A stretch of 64,000 nt of DNA from Chloroflexi bacterium UBA6077 (GCA_002436065.1 DIXP01000035.1:66910-130909), one strand, 5' to 3'. Shown: positions 44,193-52,891, numbered from the stretch's first letter. Notes: a model not told the origin generated them from the letters alone. Made by a program: numbers and translations.

Positions 44193-45806
44193 TTGCAGCG
44201 AGCGACGCCGCTCATCGCGCTGGCGGCCAGCATTCTGCTGGCCGTCGGCCTGTTGTTGGGGAGGGTGGTAGGCAACAGCCCTGAGGTTCTCTCATCCGTC
44301 GCACGTATCGATGTGGATACCAGGCTTCGTGTGGCTGCAGTGGGCGACATCCTGGGGGCGGTGGTAAACGAGCACTACTGGGGGTCCACGGACCCCGTCC
44401 ATCCCGACTGGTACGATGACTACCTGGGCCGCACTGTTCCGGCCGTGCGGGAGTTGGCGCCGGTGAGCGGCCGCAAGTTCGCGGTACGCTTTGGGCACAC
44501 GCCTACGGATGGGGGTTGGGGCAGAGACGGGTACCACTGGATAGATGCACTGGATCCGAAGGGTTGGAACACGAGCATCGATGAGTTCATGGAGTATGCG
44601 TTCCTGGTAAATGGGGAACCGTACGTAGCTGTCAACTTCGGATCCGGTACCGCGGCAGAAGCGGCTTCGCTGGTGACCTACACCAACGGCACCGACCCCT
44701 CCAACCGATACGTTCGGATGCGTCAGGAGCGGGGTCGAATGGAACCCTATGGGGTCAGGCACTGGATCGTGGGTTTTGAACAGTACGCGTCCTGGGAGAC
44801 CGGGCACCTCGCTACCAGGGAGCATGACTTTGCCAATCCGGAGGCCCTGAACGGAGGTGACCCGGCGTGGTACGGCAAGCCGTCCGCCAATCCACGCGAT
44901 TTCGCCAGCAGGGTTGCCGAGTATGCCAAGGCAATGCGCTCTGCCAGCCCGACGCCTCTCCGCGTGTATGCCCCGATCAACAACTGGGATCTGGCCTACT
45001 GGGGAGGGCCGGAGGAGAGCGTGGGGGCGATCCTGGGGACGCTTGGGGGTGCGCTGGATGGCGTGAGCCTGCACTTCTATCCCACAAACCCGGGTTACGG
45101 AGAGACCGACGAAGATCTCCTGGGCCGGCCCGACACCTTTGCCTCCAGGATCGACCAGCTTCGCGGCTTGATAACCCGCCACACGCCTGCAGGGAAGTCG
45201 CTGGACATCGTGGACGTGGAGTACAACAACCGATCCAGCACCAACGGCCAGACCCACCAACTGGTAAATGGGCTGTTTGCGGCGGATACTCTTAGGGTCA
45301 TGGCAACCAAGGGTGTTGGCTCGGCCTTCTACTTCGCTGTGTCCACGGCCGTTGGAAATGGTTCGGGCTTCACCTACTTCGAGGGCGGCGATGTCCGAAT
45401 GCCAACTCCTACCTACCAGGCTACCAGACTCCTCTCTCAACATTTGGGCAGCGAGGTGGTCAGGAGCGAGGTCTCCAGGAGCAAAGTGGTCACGGCTCCT
45501 GGCGGCACCTCCGGGGCGTTCAGCTATCCGACCCTTACGAGCCTGGCAACCCTCTCACCAGACGGGCAAGATCTCTACCTGGTGGTGATCAACAAGCATC
45601 TTGTCTATGACCAGCGGGCAGAGATCACGGTATCAGGCTTCTCCTCGGAGGGAAGGTTGCAGGGCACCGTGCTGAGTGGGGCAACCCCTCACGAGACGGC
45701 CGCGGGTGTTGCCCTATCATCCTTCACCCTGCTTGCCGAGCCCACCATCTTGCACACCTTTCCCGCCCACTCCATCACGGCGATGCGACTACACCGATCC
45801 CGCTAA
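44193..45806 (+). CDS. Secreted GH51-like glycosidase (alpha-L-arabinofuranosidase-like)
   Basis: A 537-residue protein with an N-terminal signal or anchor helix (LIALAASILLAVGLLLG), a beta/alpha barrel and a C-terminal beta domain (about 430-537). The barrel shows VNFGSGTAAEAASLVTYTNG, which resembles the GH51 strand preceding the acid/base; E196 in VGFEQYASWETG is the candidate acid/base, and E343 in VDVEYNN the candidate nucleophile (compare DEWN of GH51). TTG 44193 with CGGAG at 44181-44185 is the start. It lies three bases after the mannosyltransferase gene. The arabinofuranosidase role fits the DPPR-synthase-like gene, but the similarity is distant. A palindromic element begins within two bases of its stop. 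Confidence 0.72.
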   Translation: MQRATPLIALAASILLAVGLLLGRVVGNSPEVLSSVARIDVDTRLRVAAVGDILGAVVNEHYWGSTDPVHPDWYDDYLGRTVPAVRELAPVSGRKFAVRFGHTPTDGGWGRDGYHWIDALDPKGWNTSIDEFMEYAFLVNGEPYVAVNFGSGTAAEAASLVTYTNGTDPSNRYVRMRQERGRMEPYGVRHWIVGFEQYASWETGHLATREHDFANPEALNGGDPAWYGKPSANPRDFASRVAEYAKAMRSASPTPLRVYAPINNWDLAYWGGPEESVGAILGTLGGALDGVSLHFYPTNPGYGETDEDLLGRPDTFASRIDQLRGLITRHTPAGKSLDIVDVEYNNRSSTNGQTHQLVNGLFAADTLRVMATKGVGSAFYFAVSTAVGNGSGFTYFEGGDVRMPTPTYQATRLLSQHLGSEVVRSEVSRSKVVTAPGGTSGAFSYPTLTSLATLSPDGQDLYLVVINKHLVYDQRAEITVSGFSSEGRLQGTVLSGATPHETAAGVALSSFTLLAEPTILHTFPAHSITAMRLHRSR

Positions 45807-45926
45807 GTGCGTCGTTCCTGAAGTAGGGCAGGGGATAGGCGACCTCGCACGTCCATGTCCCGCGGGCGGGAGGGGACAAGCCCCTCCCCTACGACACGTT
45901 GGGGTATTGCGGAACGACGCGCTAAG
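45802..45926. repeat. MITE-like palindromic element at the GH51-like stop codon
   Basis: The ends GCGTCGTTCC (45809-45818) and GGAACGACGC (45911-45920) are inverted repeats, flanked by the direct repeat GCTAAG at 45802-45807 and 45921-45926, which could be a target duplication. The interior includes GTAGGGCAGGGGA and a palindrome GAGGGGACAAGCCCCTC (about 45869-45886). It carries no gene. The rest of the gap up to 46122 contains the promoter at 45972. Confidence 0.7.
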
Positions 45927-45971
45927 CCATGCAACGCCAGATGAGAATCCTGTAATCCAGCCTTACCCGGC

Positions 45972-46000
45972 TTGAAAAGCGTAATGTGGATTGCTATGAT
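45972..46000 (+). promoter_or_regulatory. Promoter of the second two-component pair
   Basis: TTGAAA (45972-45977) and TATGAT (45995-46000) with a 17-base spacer lie just downstream of the palindromic element. The leader to GTG 46123 would be about 115 nt. Confidence 0.7.
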
Positions 46001-46122
46001 GCATGTGGAATGCTCAAGAAGCTAGATGGCGGCGGATTGACGTTCTGATAGCTAGTAATGCTGGGCGATATTGGCCCAATCTTGCTATGAAGCGAAGCGG
46101 CGAGAAAGGCGGTGCAGTATAG

Positions 46123-46830
46123 GTGTACGTTCTAGTCGTTGATGACGATCCCCTGACATGCAAGATGGTGAAGTTCATACTGTCCGAGGATGGCTACGAG
46201 GCGGCCACTGCCGGCAGTGCTATGGCGGCTTTTGCCCTACTGGAGAAGCGCCATCCAGACCTTTTCATCCTCGATGTGATGATGCCTCACATGGACGGCT
46301 TCGAGGTCTGTCGCAGGCTGCGCAACGCCAAATCCGATGCGGTAATCCTCTTCTTGACCGCCAGGGGGGAATTGAACGACAAGCTCTCTGGGCTTCAAAT
46401 GGGAGCGGATGACTACCTTGTGAAGCCGTTCGAGCCGGCCGAACTGTCGGCCAGGGTCAAGGCACTCATGCGTCGCTACCAGCGATTCCAGGAGGCCCCG
46501 CACACCACTAATCTGAAGGCTGGAGGCGTGGAGCTACACATCAGTGACCTGAAGCTGGTTGTGAGCAACAAGACCGGCGGCTACCCGGTGAGTGTCACGC
46601 CGACCGAGATGAAGCTGCTGAGGTGTCTGATGGTGAATGCCGGCAGGGTGGTTTCTCGAGACGTGTTGCTGGACAGCATCTGGGGATATGGGGTTAGCGC
46701 CGGCGACAGCCAGATCATCGATGTGTACATCCGAAGGATTCGTAAGAAAATCGAGGAGGACCCGAGCAGCCCTCGACTCATCGAATCGATTCGTGGAAGC
46801 GGGTACAAGTTTAATTCCATCTCTGCCTAA
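46123..46830 (+). CDS. OmpR/PhoB-family response regulator
   Basis: A 235-residue regulator: receiver domain with DDD (7-9), phosphoacceptor D51 in LFILDVMMP and K101 in DDYLVKPF, then a winged helix (about 135-235) with VTPTEMKLLRCLMVNAGRVVSRDVLL and IIDVYIRRIRKKIEEDP. GTG 46123 has a modest AGGCGG site. It is similar to the regulator at 7615, particularly in the C-terminal domain, so the two may be paralogues. It is followed 112 bases later by a kinase gene, its probable partner. Confidence 0.92.
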   Translation: MYVLVVDDDPLTCKMVKFILSEDGYEAATAGSAMAAFALLEKRHPDLFILDVMMPHMDGFEVCRRLRNAKSDAVILFLTARGELNDKLSGLQMGADDYLVKPFEPAELSARVKALMRRYQRFQEAPHTTNLKAGGVELHISDLKLVVSNKTGGYPVSVTPTEMKLLRCLMVNAGRVVSRDVLLDSIWGYGVSAGDSQIIDVYIRRIRKKIEEDPSSPRLIESIRGSGYKFNSISA

Positions 46831-46942
46831 GTAGTGCATCCGGGGAATTCGAGGCGCGTCTCCTAGCCGAGGGGCCGAGACTGCGCTGAATTAGTCGTGC
46901 AATCGCCACAAGCCGTCCGGCTGGGGCGCGGGGGATTGCCGA

Positions 46943-48181
46943 ATGTACCACTCAGAGGCTCAGAAGGTGATCATGCTGAATGCTGTTGATGAGTGCACCA
47001 GCGTCGTTTCGGGAAATGCCTACTGGAGCCCTCGTAGCCAAATGGCGAACCAAAGCAAGCAATTGGGTACTCGGTTAGCCCCGCTGGCTTTGGCCGAGGC
47101 CCTGGAGCCGGTGGTGCTCCGAGCCATGGAGTTGGTCCCGGCATCTGGGTGTGCCGTTGAGCTGTACGATCGTGAAGCAGCTGAGTCCACCGTGGTATGC
47201 GGGTGCGGTGATCTCGGGGGACTCGTGGGGGCCACCACCATCTCGGGGCAGCCGCTGACTGCATTGGAGCTGGCATCCAGTCTCAGCCTTCCCATGGTGT
47301 CGCATGGGAAGGCGATTGGGACCCTGGGCGTCCGGGACTCTTACAGGATGCGTCCCTTTGGCAAGAGAGAGATGGATATCCTGGGGCTGCTGGCCGACCA
47401 GGCCGGGCTGGTGGTGGAGAAGTCGGAGCTTCTTGGCCACTCCACCAGGGCGGCGTCCAAGCTGGATGACTTGGTGCAGTTTCTCTCCGTCGTTTCTCAC
47501 GACCTCAGGACTCCGCTGTCCTCCATCATTGGCTTCACAGATATCCTGATGGGGGGCAGGGCTGGGGATCTAAGTCAATTGCAGACGGAGTTCCTCGGAT
47601 TGGTGAAGCTTGGAGCTGTGCAGCTGAACAACTTGGTGGCCGACCTGTTGGATATCAGTCGCCTGACAAGAGGGGAGCTGAAGCTGTACCTGGAGGATGT
47701 CAGGCTAGATGAGGTCGTTGGGCGGTTGGTTCGGCAGTTCGCGCCCCTGCTCAGTGAGACCGACGTGAAGCTGGCTAATCGGGTCAACAGGTCTATCGGC
47801 TCCATTAAGGCCGACGCGAGGCGGTTGGAGCAGGTTCTTAACAATCTCCTTAATAACGCCATCAAGTTCACACAGCCCTCGGGCACCATTACCATCTCGG
47901 GCTACCGCCGGAACGGGTCAGTTGTGCTCTGTGTTGCCGACACGGGCATTGGCATTCCGGAGGCCGAGAGGGAGCAGGTGTTCGAGCGCTTCTATCAGTG
48001 CTCACCAGGGCTGAATCGTCGCTTCAGTGGAAGCGGTCTTGGCCTGGCGGTGGCTAAGCAGTTAGTTGAAGCCCATGGAGGCAGCATCTGGGTCGACAGC
48101 GTCGTTGGCAAGGGTAGCCACTTCAGGTTTTCCCTACCGGTTGGTGGACCCACCGGAGGTCATTCCACGAAGAACCGGTAG
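46943..48181 (+). CDS. Soluble sensor histidine kinase with GAF-like domain
   Basis: A 412-residue kinase without transmembrane helices. A GAF-like domain (about 45-160: ALEPVVLRAMELVPASGCAVELYD...KREMDILGLLADQAGLVVEKSELL) is followed by the dimerisation domain with His186 in SVVSHDLRTPLSSIIGF and the ATPase domain: LNNLLNNAIKFTQPSG, ADTGIGIPEAE and GSGLGLAVAKQLVEAHGG. It would read a cytoplasmic ligand or partner protein and phosphorylate the upstream regulator. ATG 46943 follows GGGGGA. The gene is followed by 369 bases with hairpins and dispersed repeats. Confidence 0.9.
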   Translation: MYHSEAQKVIMLNAVDECTSVVSGNAYWSPRSQMANQSKQLGTRLAPLALAEALEPVVLRAMELVPASGCAVELYDREAAESTVVCGCGDLGGLVGATTISGQPLTALELASSLSLPMVSHGKAIGTLGVRDSYRMRPFGKREMDILGLLADQAGLVVEKSELLGHSTRAASKLDDLVQFLSVVSHDLRTPLSSIIGFTDILMGGRAGDLSQLQTEFLGLVKLGAVQLNNLVADLLDISRLTRGELKLYLEDVRLDEVVGRLVRQFAPLLSETDVKLANRVNRSIGSIKADARRLEQVLNNLLNNAIKFTQPSGTITISGYRRNGSVVLCVADTGIGIPEAEREQVFERFYQCSPGLNRRFSGSGLGLAVAKQLVEAHGGSIWVDSVVGKGSHFRFSLPVGGPTGGHSTKNR

Positions 48182-48255
48182 GTACAGGAGCACAAAGGTG
48201 CGGAGACTACAGAGGATCACTTTGAGTCTCCGCTAGCTGCGGCAGCGACAGGCGT

Positions 48256-48301
48256 GACGCGCTCGGGTCTATCTGGAATACTGGATAGACCGGAGCGCGT
48301 C
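48256..48301. repeat. Hairpin with 19-base arms after the kinase gene
   Basis: Arms 48256-48274 and 48283-48301 (outer part GACGCGCTC/GAGCGCGTC) pair with one mismatch and one G-T pair around an eight-base loop. There is no T run, so it is at best a weak terminator. Confidence 0.65.
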
Positions 48302-48429
48302 GTTGATTCATGACCCATTCATTTCTCGCTCCTACACTGGCGAACAGATAGGCGCATTGGTGGTGCACCAAAGTGGCATTGCCTGGCGCTGTCATGCCCA
48401 AGGTGGGGATAGGGGGCCACGTGCAACAG

Positions 48430-48503
48430 GAGATCCTTCGCTAATCGCTCAGGATGACACCGTGAAGGGTGCTCAGGATGACAGCGATGGGGGTAGGATG
48501 ACA
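48430..48503. repeat. Dispersed repeat tract with GCTCAGGATGACA units
   Basis: The 13-mer GCTCAGGATGACA occurs at 48447-48459 and 48471-48483 (24-base period), with a third partial copy TAGGATGACA at 48494-48503. It is preceded by GGAGATCCTTCG (48429-48440). This block resembles a common non-coding dispersed repeat of bacterial genomes. No gene is seen between 48182 and 48550. Confidence 0.7.
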
Positions 48504-48550
48504 ATGGTAGGCCAGGCTTGTGGCTGGTAGTGGAGTGGGAGGCTGGAGTT

Positions 48551-51500
48551 GTGAAGAGATCGCTGATCCTCGCCGGATTGATTGCCGCCCTGATCCTGAC
48601 ATCGCAGCAGTCCTCTACTTCAGCTCAGTCGCCCACGGCCAGTTCCATCAGGGACTTCGTGGGGGCAAACGTCGTGGTGAACAACAACCCCTCCGACGTG
48701 GCCCAGGTGGTCGGGTGGGCAAGGGACTACCACATCTGGTACTGGTACGAGGAGATGGACGACCAGTTCACATGGAGCACCGGCTGGCAGGGAGTGGACG
48801 CCTTCTACAGCGCACTTGCGGGCCTGGGCATCAAGGTGATGCCCAACGTCCTGCGGGCCCCAGACTGGGCCATCTTGAATCCCCCACCCGGGGGCTCCTC
48901 TGGGCCTCAACGGGTGCCCAGCCCATCTGAGCATGCTGAGTACCTAAGTGCGATGGTGAGCCACTTCGGGGATTCCATCGCGGCGGTGGAGAACTACAAC
49001 GAGCCGGACAACGTCGGCAATCGGGATTGGATAACCGCCCAGCAGTTCGGAGAGATGACCGCACTGGACTACCAAGCCGTCAAGGCCGCCAACGCCTCGC
49101 TGCCGGTGGTGTTGGGCGGGTTGTCCAACGCCAACCCTACCTACCTCAATGAAGCGGACCGGGCGGCCGGAGGCAGGTACGACGCCCTGAACTTCCACTG
49201 GTATGCCACGGGGGATGGCGAGACCGGTGGCGTGAACCCTGAATCCAGCCGAATGTCGAGCCAGATCGAGGAGTTGGAGGCCTGGCGGGATGCTCGGGCT
49301 CCGGGCAAGCCGATCTGGGTAACGGAGTTTGGCTGGGACACTTACGCTCCCACTACAGGGGCAAAGTCGACGACCTATGCGCCCGAACTCAATGCCGCGA
49401 ACTACCTGCTCAGGTCCATCTTCTTGATGATGGGGTCCGGCATCGACAAGGCGTTCCTTTTCCAGTACCGGGACGACTCCGATCATCCGGATTACATGCA
49501 CTACCTGTACAGCACTTCCGGGATCGTTGCCAAGCAGCCTATTGGTGATGGCCGGAAGAAGCCTGCCTGGTACTATCTGGCGACTCTGAAGAACGTTCTG
49601 GGTGACTACGTGATGGACGGGATCGTCTCCAACGGTCCCAGCCTTTACCACTACGAATACAGGCTACCCGGTACCAGCAAGAAGGCGGCGGTGATTTGGT
49701 CCAGGGATGGCGAGCGGGACAAGGGGTACCAGGTGAGCTACAGGGGGCCTGCGGGGACACTGGTGGAACTTGCCGATGGGTCTGCTAGCGGCGTGATGTC
49801 CTCCACAGATGGGAACCTGACCGTCTCGGAGCGGCCGGTCTTCGTCCTCTATGAGGGCAACCCGCCCACTGTACTCCCAACGGATACTCCTCGACCCAGG
49901 CCATCTGTTGTCCCAACCGCCGGTAACGAGATGTTGGTGAATGGCAGCTACGAGCAGGACTACGAGGGATGGAATGTGCCAGCATGGTTCTCCAAGGTGG
50001 TGTTGCTGAGTTGGCTGGAGACCCACTCCGGTCTGCAATCCATCAAGTTCGGTAGTTGGAGCCAGGATCCATACTACTATCAAGATGCTGCCGCATCGGC
50101 TGGGGAGACAGTGGTCTTTTCTGGTTGGGTATACGTTCCCCCGCAGATTGGGGATATGGCGCTCAAGGTGAAGCTGATACCGTACAACGTGTATGGAGGG
50201 ACGGTGCTGGACGAGAAGTGGATCGATCTCGCGACCATTACCGCTCCGACTGAAGGTTGGATTCACATCCAGAAATCGGTCGAGATGCCAGCAGACACGG
50301 CCAAGGTGAGACTAGAGGTCGGTTGCACGCAGCTGTACGTTGGCGCCTACGTGGATGACTTGTCGATGCTAAGGCAGACGCCTACCCCTACCAGTACCCC
50401 CACGTCCAAGCCCGTTACCCCGGTTCCCACGAAGGTGGCACAGGATCGCCTGGTGAATGGGGACTTCGAGCAATCAATGGAGGGATGGACCGTTGCCCCT
50501 GGCTTCTCAGGGGTAGTCTTCCCGACGGGTGAGGAGGTGCATAGTGGCCTGTCGGCTGTTGCCTTCGCCGGAAACACCAAAGGACCATATCTCCAGCAGT
50601 CGTTGAACGCGGCACCGGGCGACCGGGTGAGCTTCAAGGGATGGATCAGGGTGGCAAGGAACGGTTCCGGCAAGGCCCTCAAGGTGGCGTTGGATGCCTT
50701 CAAGATATGGAACCGGCAGATAGAGAGCTACGAAGTGGCCTCCGTATCCGATGTCACCGACGGGTGGATTCCGGTCTCGGGCGCCGTGACCATGCCCATG
50801 GAAACGGTGAGGGTGGTGCTGCGAGTGTACACTGAAGAGGGTATCCTGGACGGCGCGATCTATCTGGACGACCTGTCGCTGTGCTTCAACGAGCCTGAGT
50901 CGCCTCTGCCTACACCAACTGATACCTACACGCCAAGCGTGACAGCTACGCCAACCGTGGCTGTCATGCCAACCGAGACGGTTACGCCAACCGAGACATT
51001 GAGCCCTACCGCGATAGGCACGCCAACCTCTACGGAGACCCCAACCCCGATGGCTACCGAAACAGCAACCCCCACAACAGCAACTCCCACCTGGACCTCG
51101 ACGCCCACGCTGACCAGCACGCCGACCAGCACACTCACCGCTACCCCGACGGCGTCCCCGACGAGCAGCGCTACCCCTATCTCCACGGCTCCCAGCAACG
51201 AACTGATGCTGAACGGGGGTTTCGAGAGGGGCATCGCGTCCTGGCAGCTGCCCTCCTGGATGGCCAATCTCGTGAAGGTGGTACCAGAGTCGCCTCATGG
51301 GGGTGCGATGGCGGCGCGGTTCCAGGGTAGGGGCTCTGGCAGCTACCTGTATCAAGAGGTCCTGGTGTCGCCTGGCCAGCGTATCGAAGCCACTGGATGG
51401 GTGAGGGTGCCGCAGCGCAACGGTGCGATGTCCGTTGTGGTGGAATTTGTGACTCGCGATCTGTCCAACAGGGAGAAGGTCATTCCGATAACAACCTATT

Positions 51501-52246
51501 CCGCCGCGACCGAGAGCTGGACGATCTTCGATGGGGCGATCATCGTGCCGGACAGGACCAACAGGTTGCGGCTGCAGGTTAGATGTCCATATCTGGACGG
51601 CACTGCCTACATAGATGATTTCTCCATGCGAACCGAAGGGGAGACACTGTATCCTACCCCCACACCGGCGCCGGCCTCCTCGCCAACGGCGAGTCTCCCC
51701 ACCGTAACCCCTGTGCCCACAACGAGTCTCGCCACCGTGACTCCAGTGCCCACGTTCGTGCAACCTGCTGCTACACCCACAACGGCCGCTCCGTTCGAGA
51801 GGCTCGTCAACCCAGGCTTCGAGAACGGGCTGAGCGGATGGTACCTGCCATCCTGGTTCTCCAAGATGGCGGGGGCATCAGGCGGAGATGTCCACTCCGG
51901 GGCGCAGTCGCTGCGGTTGCAGGGGAGGGTGAGCGGGCTCTACCTCTATCAGGAGGTTGCGACGGTTCCGGGGGAGACTCTGAGTCTTTCTGGGTGGATC
52001 GATATGGCCCAACGAAGCGGCAACACTTCAGTCGTGGTGGAGGTCGTGACGAGGGACAACGCGAATCGGGAGAAGATCTTCCCGATAGCCTCCTTTGCTC
52101 AGGTAACCGGCGGGTGGGTGGCGTTTGAGGGGACGGTTGTGATACCCGCTCGGGTGACGAATGCGAGGGTCCAGATCAGGGGACCATATCTGGATGGGAC
52201 CGCATATCTGGATGATATGTCGCTGCGATCGGTGTCTGTGCCGTAG
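48551..52246 (+). CDS. Secreted clan-A glycosidase (GH39/GH5-like) with four carbohydrate-binding-like modules
   Basis: A 1231-residue exported enzyme. GTG 48551 (GGGAGG at 48537-48542) starts a Sec signal peptide ending near STSAQS. The barrel (about 35-380) has candidate acid/base E151 in ENYNEPD and nucleophile E259 in IWVTEFGWD, the clan GH-A arrangement. Four beta-sandwich modules of CBM4/9/22-like type begin at about 460, 633, 885 and 1085; each opens with a LVNGxFExxxxGW motif and ends in YxDDxSL. Thr/Pro-rich linkers join them; the longest (about 785-880) is nearly all Thr, Pro, Ser and Ala. Modules 3 and 4 are close duplicates. The layout recalls self-made glycan hydrolases such as PslG, but the substrate is unknown. 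Confidence 0.85.
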   Translation: MKRSLILAGLIAALILTSQQSSTSAQSPTASSIRDFVGANVVVNNNPSDVAQVVGWARDYHIWYWYEEMDDQFTWSTGWQGVDAFYSALAGLGIKVMPNVLRAPDWAILNPPPGGSSGPQRVPSPSEHAEYLSAMVSHFGDSIAAVENYNEPDNVGNRDWITAQQFGEMTALDYQAVKAANASLPVVLGGLSNANPTYLNEADRAAGGRYDALNFHWYATGDGETGGVNPESSRMSSQIEELEAWRDARAPGKPIWVTEFGWDTYAPTTGAKSTTYAPELNAANYLLRSIFLMMGSGIDKAFLFQYRDDSDHPDYMHYLYSTSGIVAKQPIGDGRKKPAWYYLATLKNVLGDYVMDGIVSNGPSLYHYEYRLPGTSKKAAVIWSRDGERDKGYQVSYRGPAGTLVELADGSASGVMSSTDGNLTVSERPVFVLYEGNPPTVLPTDTPRPRPSVVPTAGNEMLVNGSYEQDYEGWNVPAWFSKVVLLSWLETHSGLQSIKFGSWSQDPYYYQDAAASAGETVVFSGWVYVPPQIGDMALKVKLIPYNVYGGTVLDEKWIDLATITAPTEGWIHIQKSVEMPADTAKVRLEVGCTQLYVGAYVDDLSMLRQTPTPTSTPTSKPVTPVPTKVAQDRLVNGDFEQSMEGWTVAPGFSGVVFPTGEEVHSGLSAVAFAGNTKGPYLQQSLNAAPGDRVSFKGWIRVARNGSGKALKVALDAFKIWNRQIESYEVASVSDVTDGWIPVSGAVTMPMETVRVVLRVYTEEGILDGAIYLDDLSLCFNEPESPLPTPTDTYTPSVTATPTVAVMPTETVTPTETLSPTAIGTPTSTETPTPMATETATPTTATPTWTSTPTLTSTPTSTLTATPTASPTSSATPISTAPSNELMLNGGFERGIASWQLPSWMANLVKVVPESPHGGAMAARFQGRGSGSYLYQEVLVSPGQRIEATGWVRVPQRNGAMSVVVEFVTRDLSNREKVIPITTYSAATESWTIFDGAIIVPDRTNRLRLQVRCPYLDGTAYIDDFSMRTEGETLYPTPTPAPASSPTASLPTVTPVPTTSLATVTPVPTFVQPAATPTTAAPFERLVNPGFENGLSGWYLPSWFSKMAGASGGDVHSGAQSLRLQGRVSGLYLYQEVATVPGETLSLSGWIDMAQRSGNTSVVVEVVTRDNANREKIFPIASFAQVTGGWVAFEGTVVIPARVTNARVQIRGPYLDGTAYLDDMSLRSVSVP

Positions 52247-52700
52247 TAGCAGGCTTGACCGAATCCCAAATGGGTTGGGCGCGGGCGGTACGAACCGCCA
52301 TTTCTCGTCGGGTCTGTAGCACTCGACGAACGAGAACCACGACCTCGTCGGGGTACAGCGGCTTCACCAGGTACCCAGCTACGTTGAGCCGACGCTCCGT
52401 AAGCACCTCCGCGATGTCGGGGCGAGCCGTCACGAACACCACGGGGCCTGAGTATCCCAACTCCTGGAGATGGGCGTATACATCGAATCCGTTGGAATCG
52501 GGCAGTTGGACGTTCAGTAGGAGAAGGTCAGGCTGCTCATCAATGCACTGGGACGTGGCTGCCATACCATTGGCTGCTCCAACCACTTCGTATCCCTCGG
52601 ACTGCAAGATGAACTCGATCATGCGGAGAGTCGGGGCGTCGTCGTCTACGACCAGGATGCGGGTTAGACCCTGCATCGGATTTGGCACGGCATAGTCCAT
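52176..52700 (-). CDS. Stand-alone receiver protein with Asn at the phosphorylation site
   Basis: The only minus-strand gene. The 174-residue product has one receiver domain (about 12-130): the acidic cluster DDD (19-21), LLLLNVQLPD where position 63 is Asn (AAC at 52514-52512) instead of Asp, the VTAR strand, and K113 in YLVKPLYPDE. A basic tail follows. Without Asp it cannot be phosphorylated at the normal site; Asn can mimic one state. ATG 52700 is preferred, being downstream of a candidate promoter; TTG 52760 and ATG 52676 are alternatives. Its last 71 bases overlap the 3' end of the glycosidase gene on the other strand. Confidence 0.8.
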   Translation of the reverse strand: MDYAVPNPMQGLTRILVVDDDAPTLRMIEFILQSEGYEVVGAANGMAATSQCIDEQPDLLLLNVQLPDSNGFDVYAHLQELGYSGPVVFVTARPDIAEVLTERRLNVAGYLVKPLYPDEVVVLVRRVLQTRREMAVRTARAQPIWDSVKPATTAQTPIAATYHPDMRSHPDMVP

Positions 52701-52740
52701 GGCTAGCGAGTACTCCAGAAGGAAATGGCGGCGAGACAAC

Positions 52741-52770
52741 CTTATAGTTGATGAGCACAATCAGTGCCAG
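52741..52770 (-). promoter_or_regulatory. Candidate promoter of the minus-strand receiver gene
   Basis: Read on the minus strand, CTGGCA (52770-52765) and TATAAG (52746-52741) are separated by 18 bases. The transcript would begin near 52734, just before ATG 52700. The -35 box is weak. Confidence 0.4.
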
Positions 52771-52862
52771 CGATGATGGTCAAATCGTGGTCTCTGTTGC
52801 CGGGTAGTAGTTGAACGGACATGACATGATGTTAGCGGCCAGGACGTAACAGTCTGTTCACC

Positions 52863-52891
52863 TTGACACCTAGTTGGTGCTCGGGTATCCT
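52863..52891 (+). promoter_or_regulatory. Promoter of the glmU operon
   Basis: TTGACA (52863-52868) and TATCCT (52886-52891) with a 17-base spacer. The leader to the glmU ATG at 53003 is about 105 nt. With the minus-strand promoter it forms a divergent intergenic region of about 300 bases (52701-53002). Confidence 0.75.
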
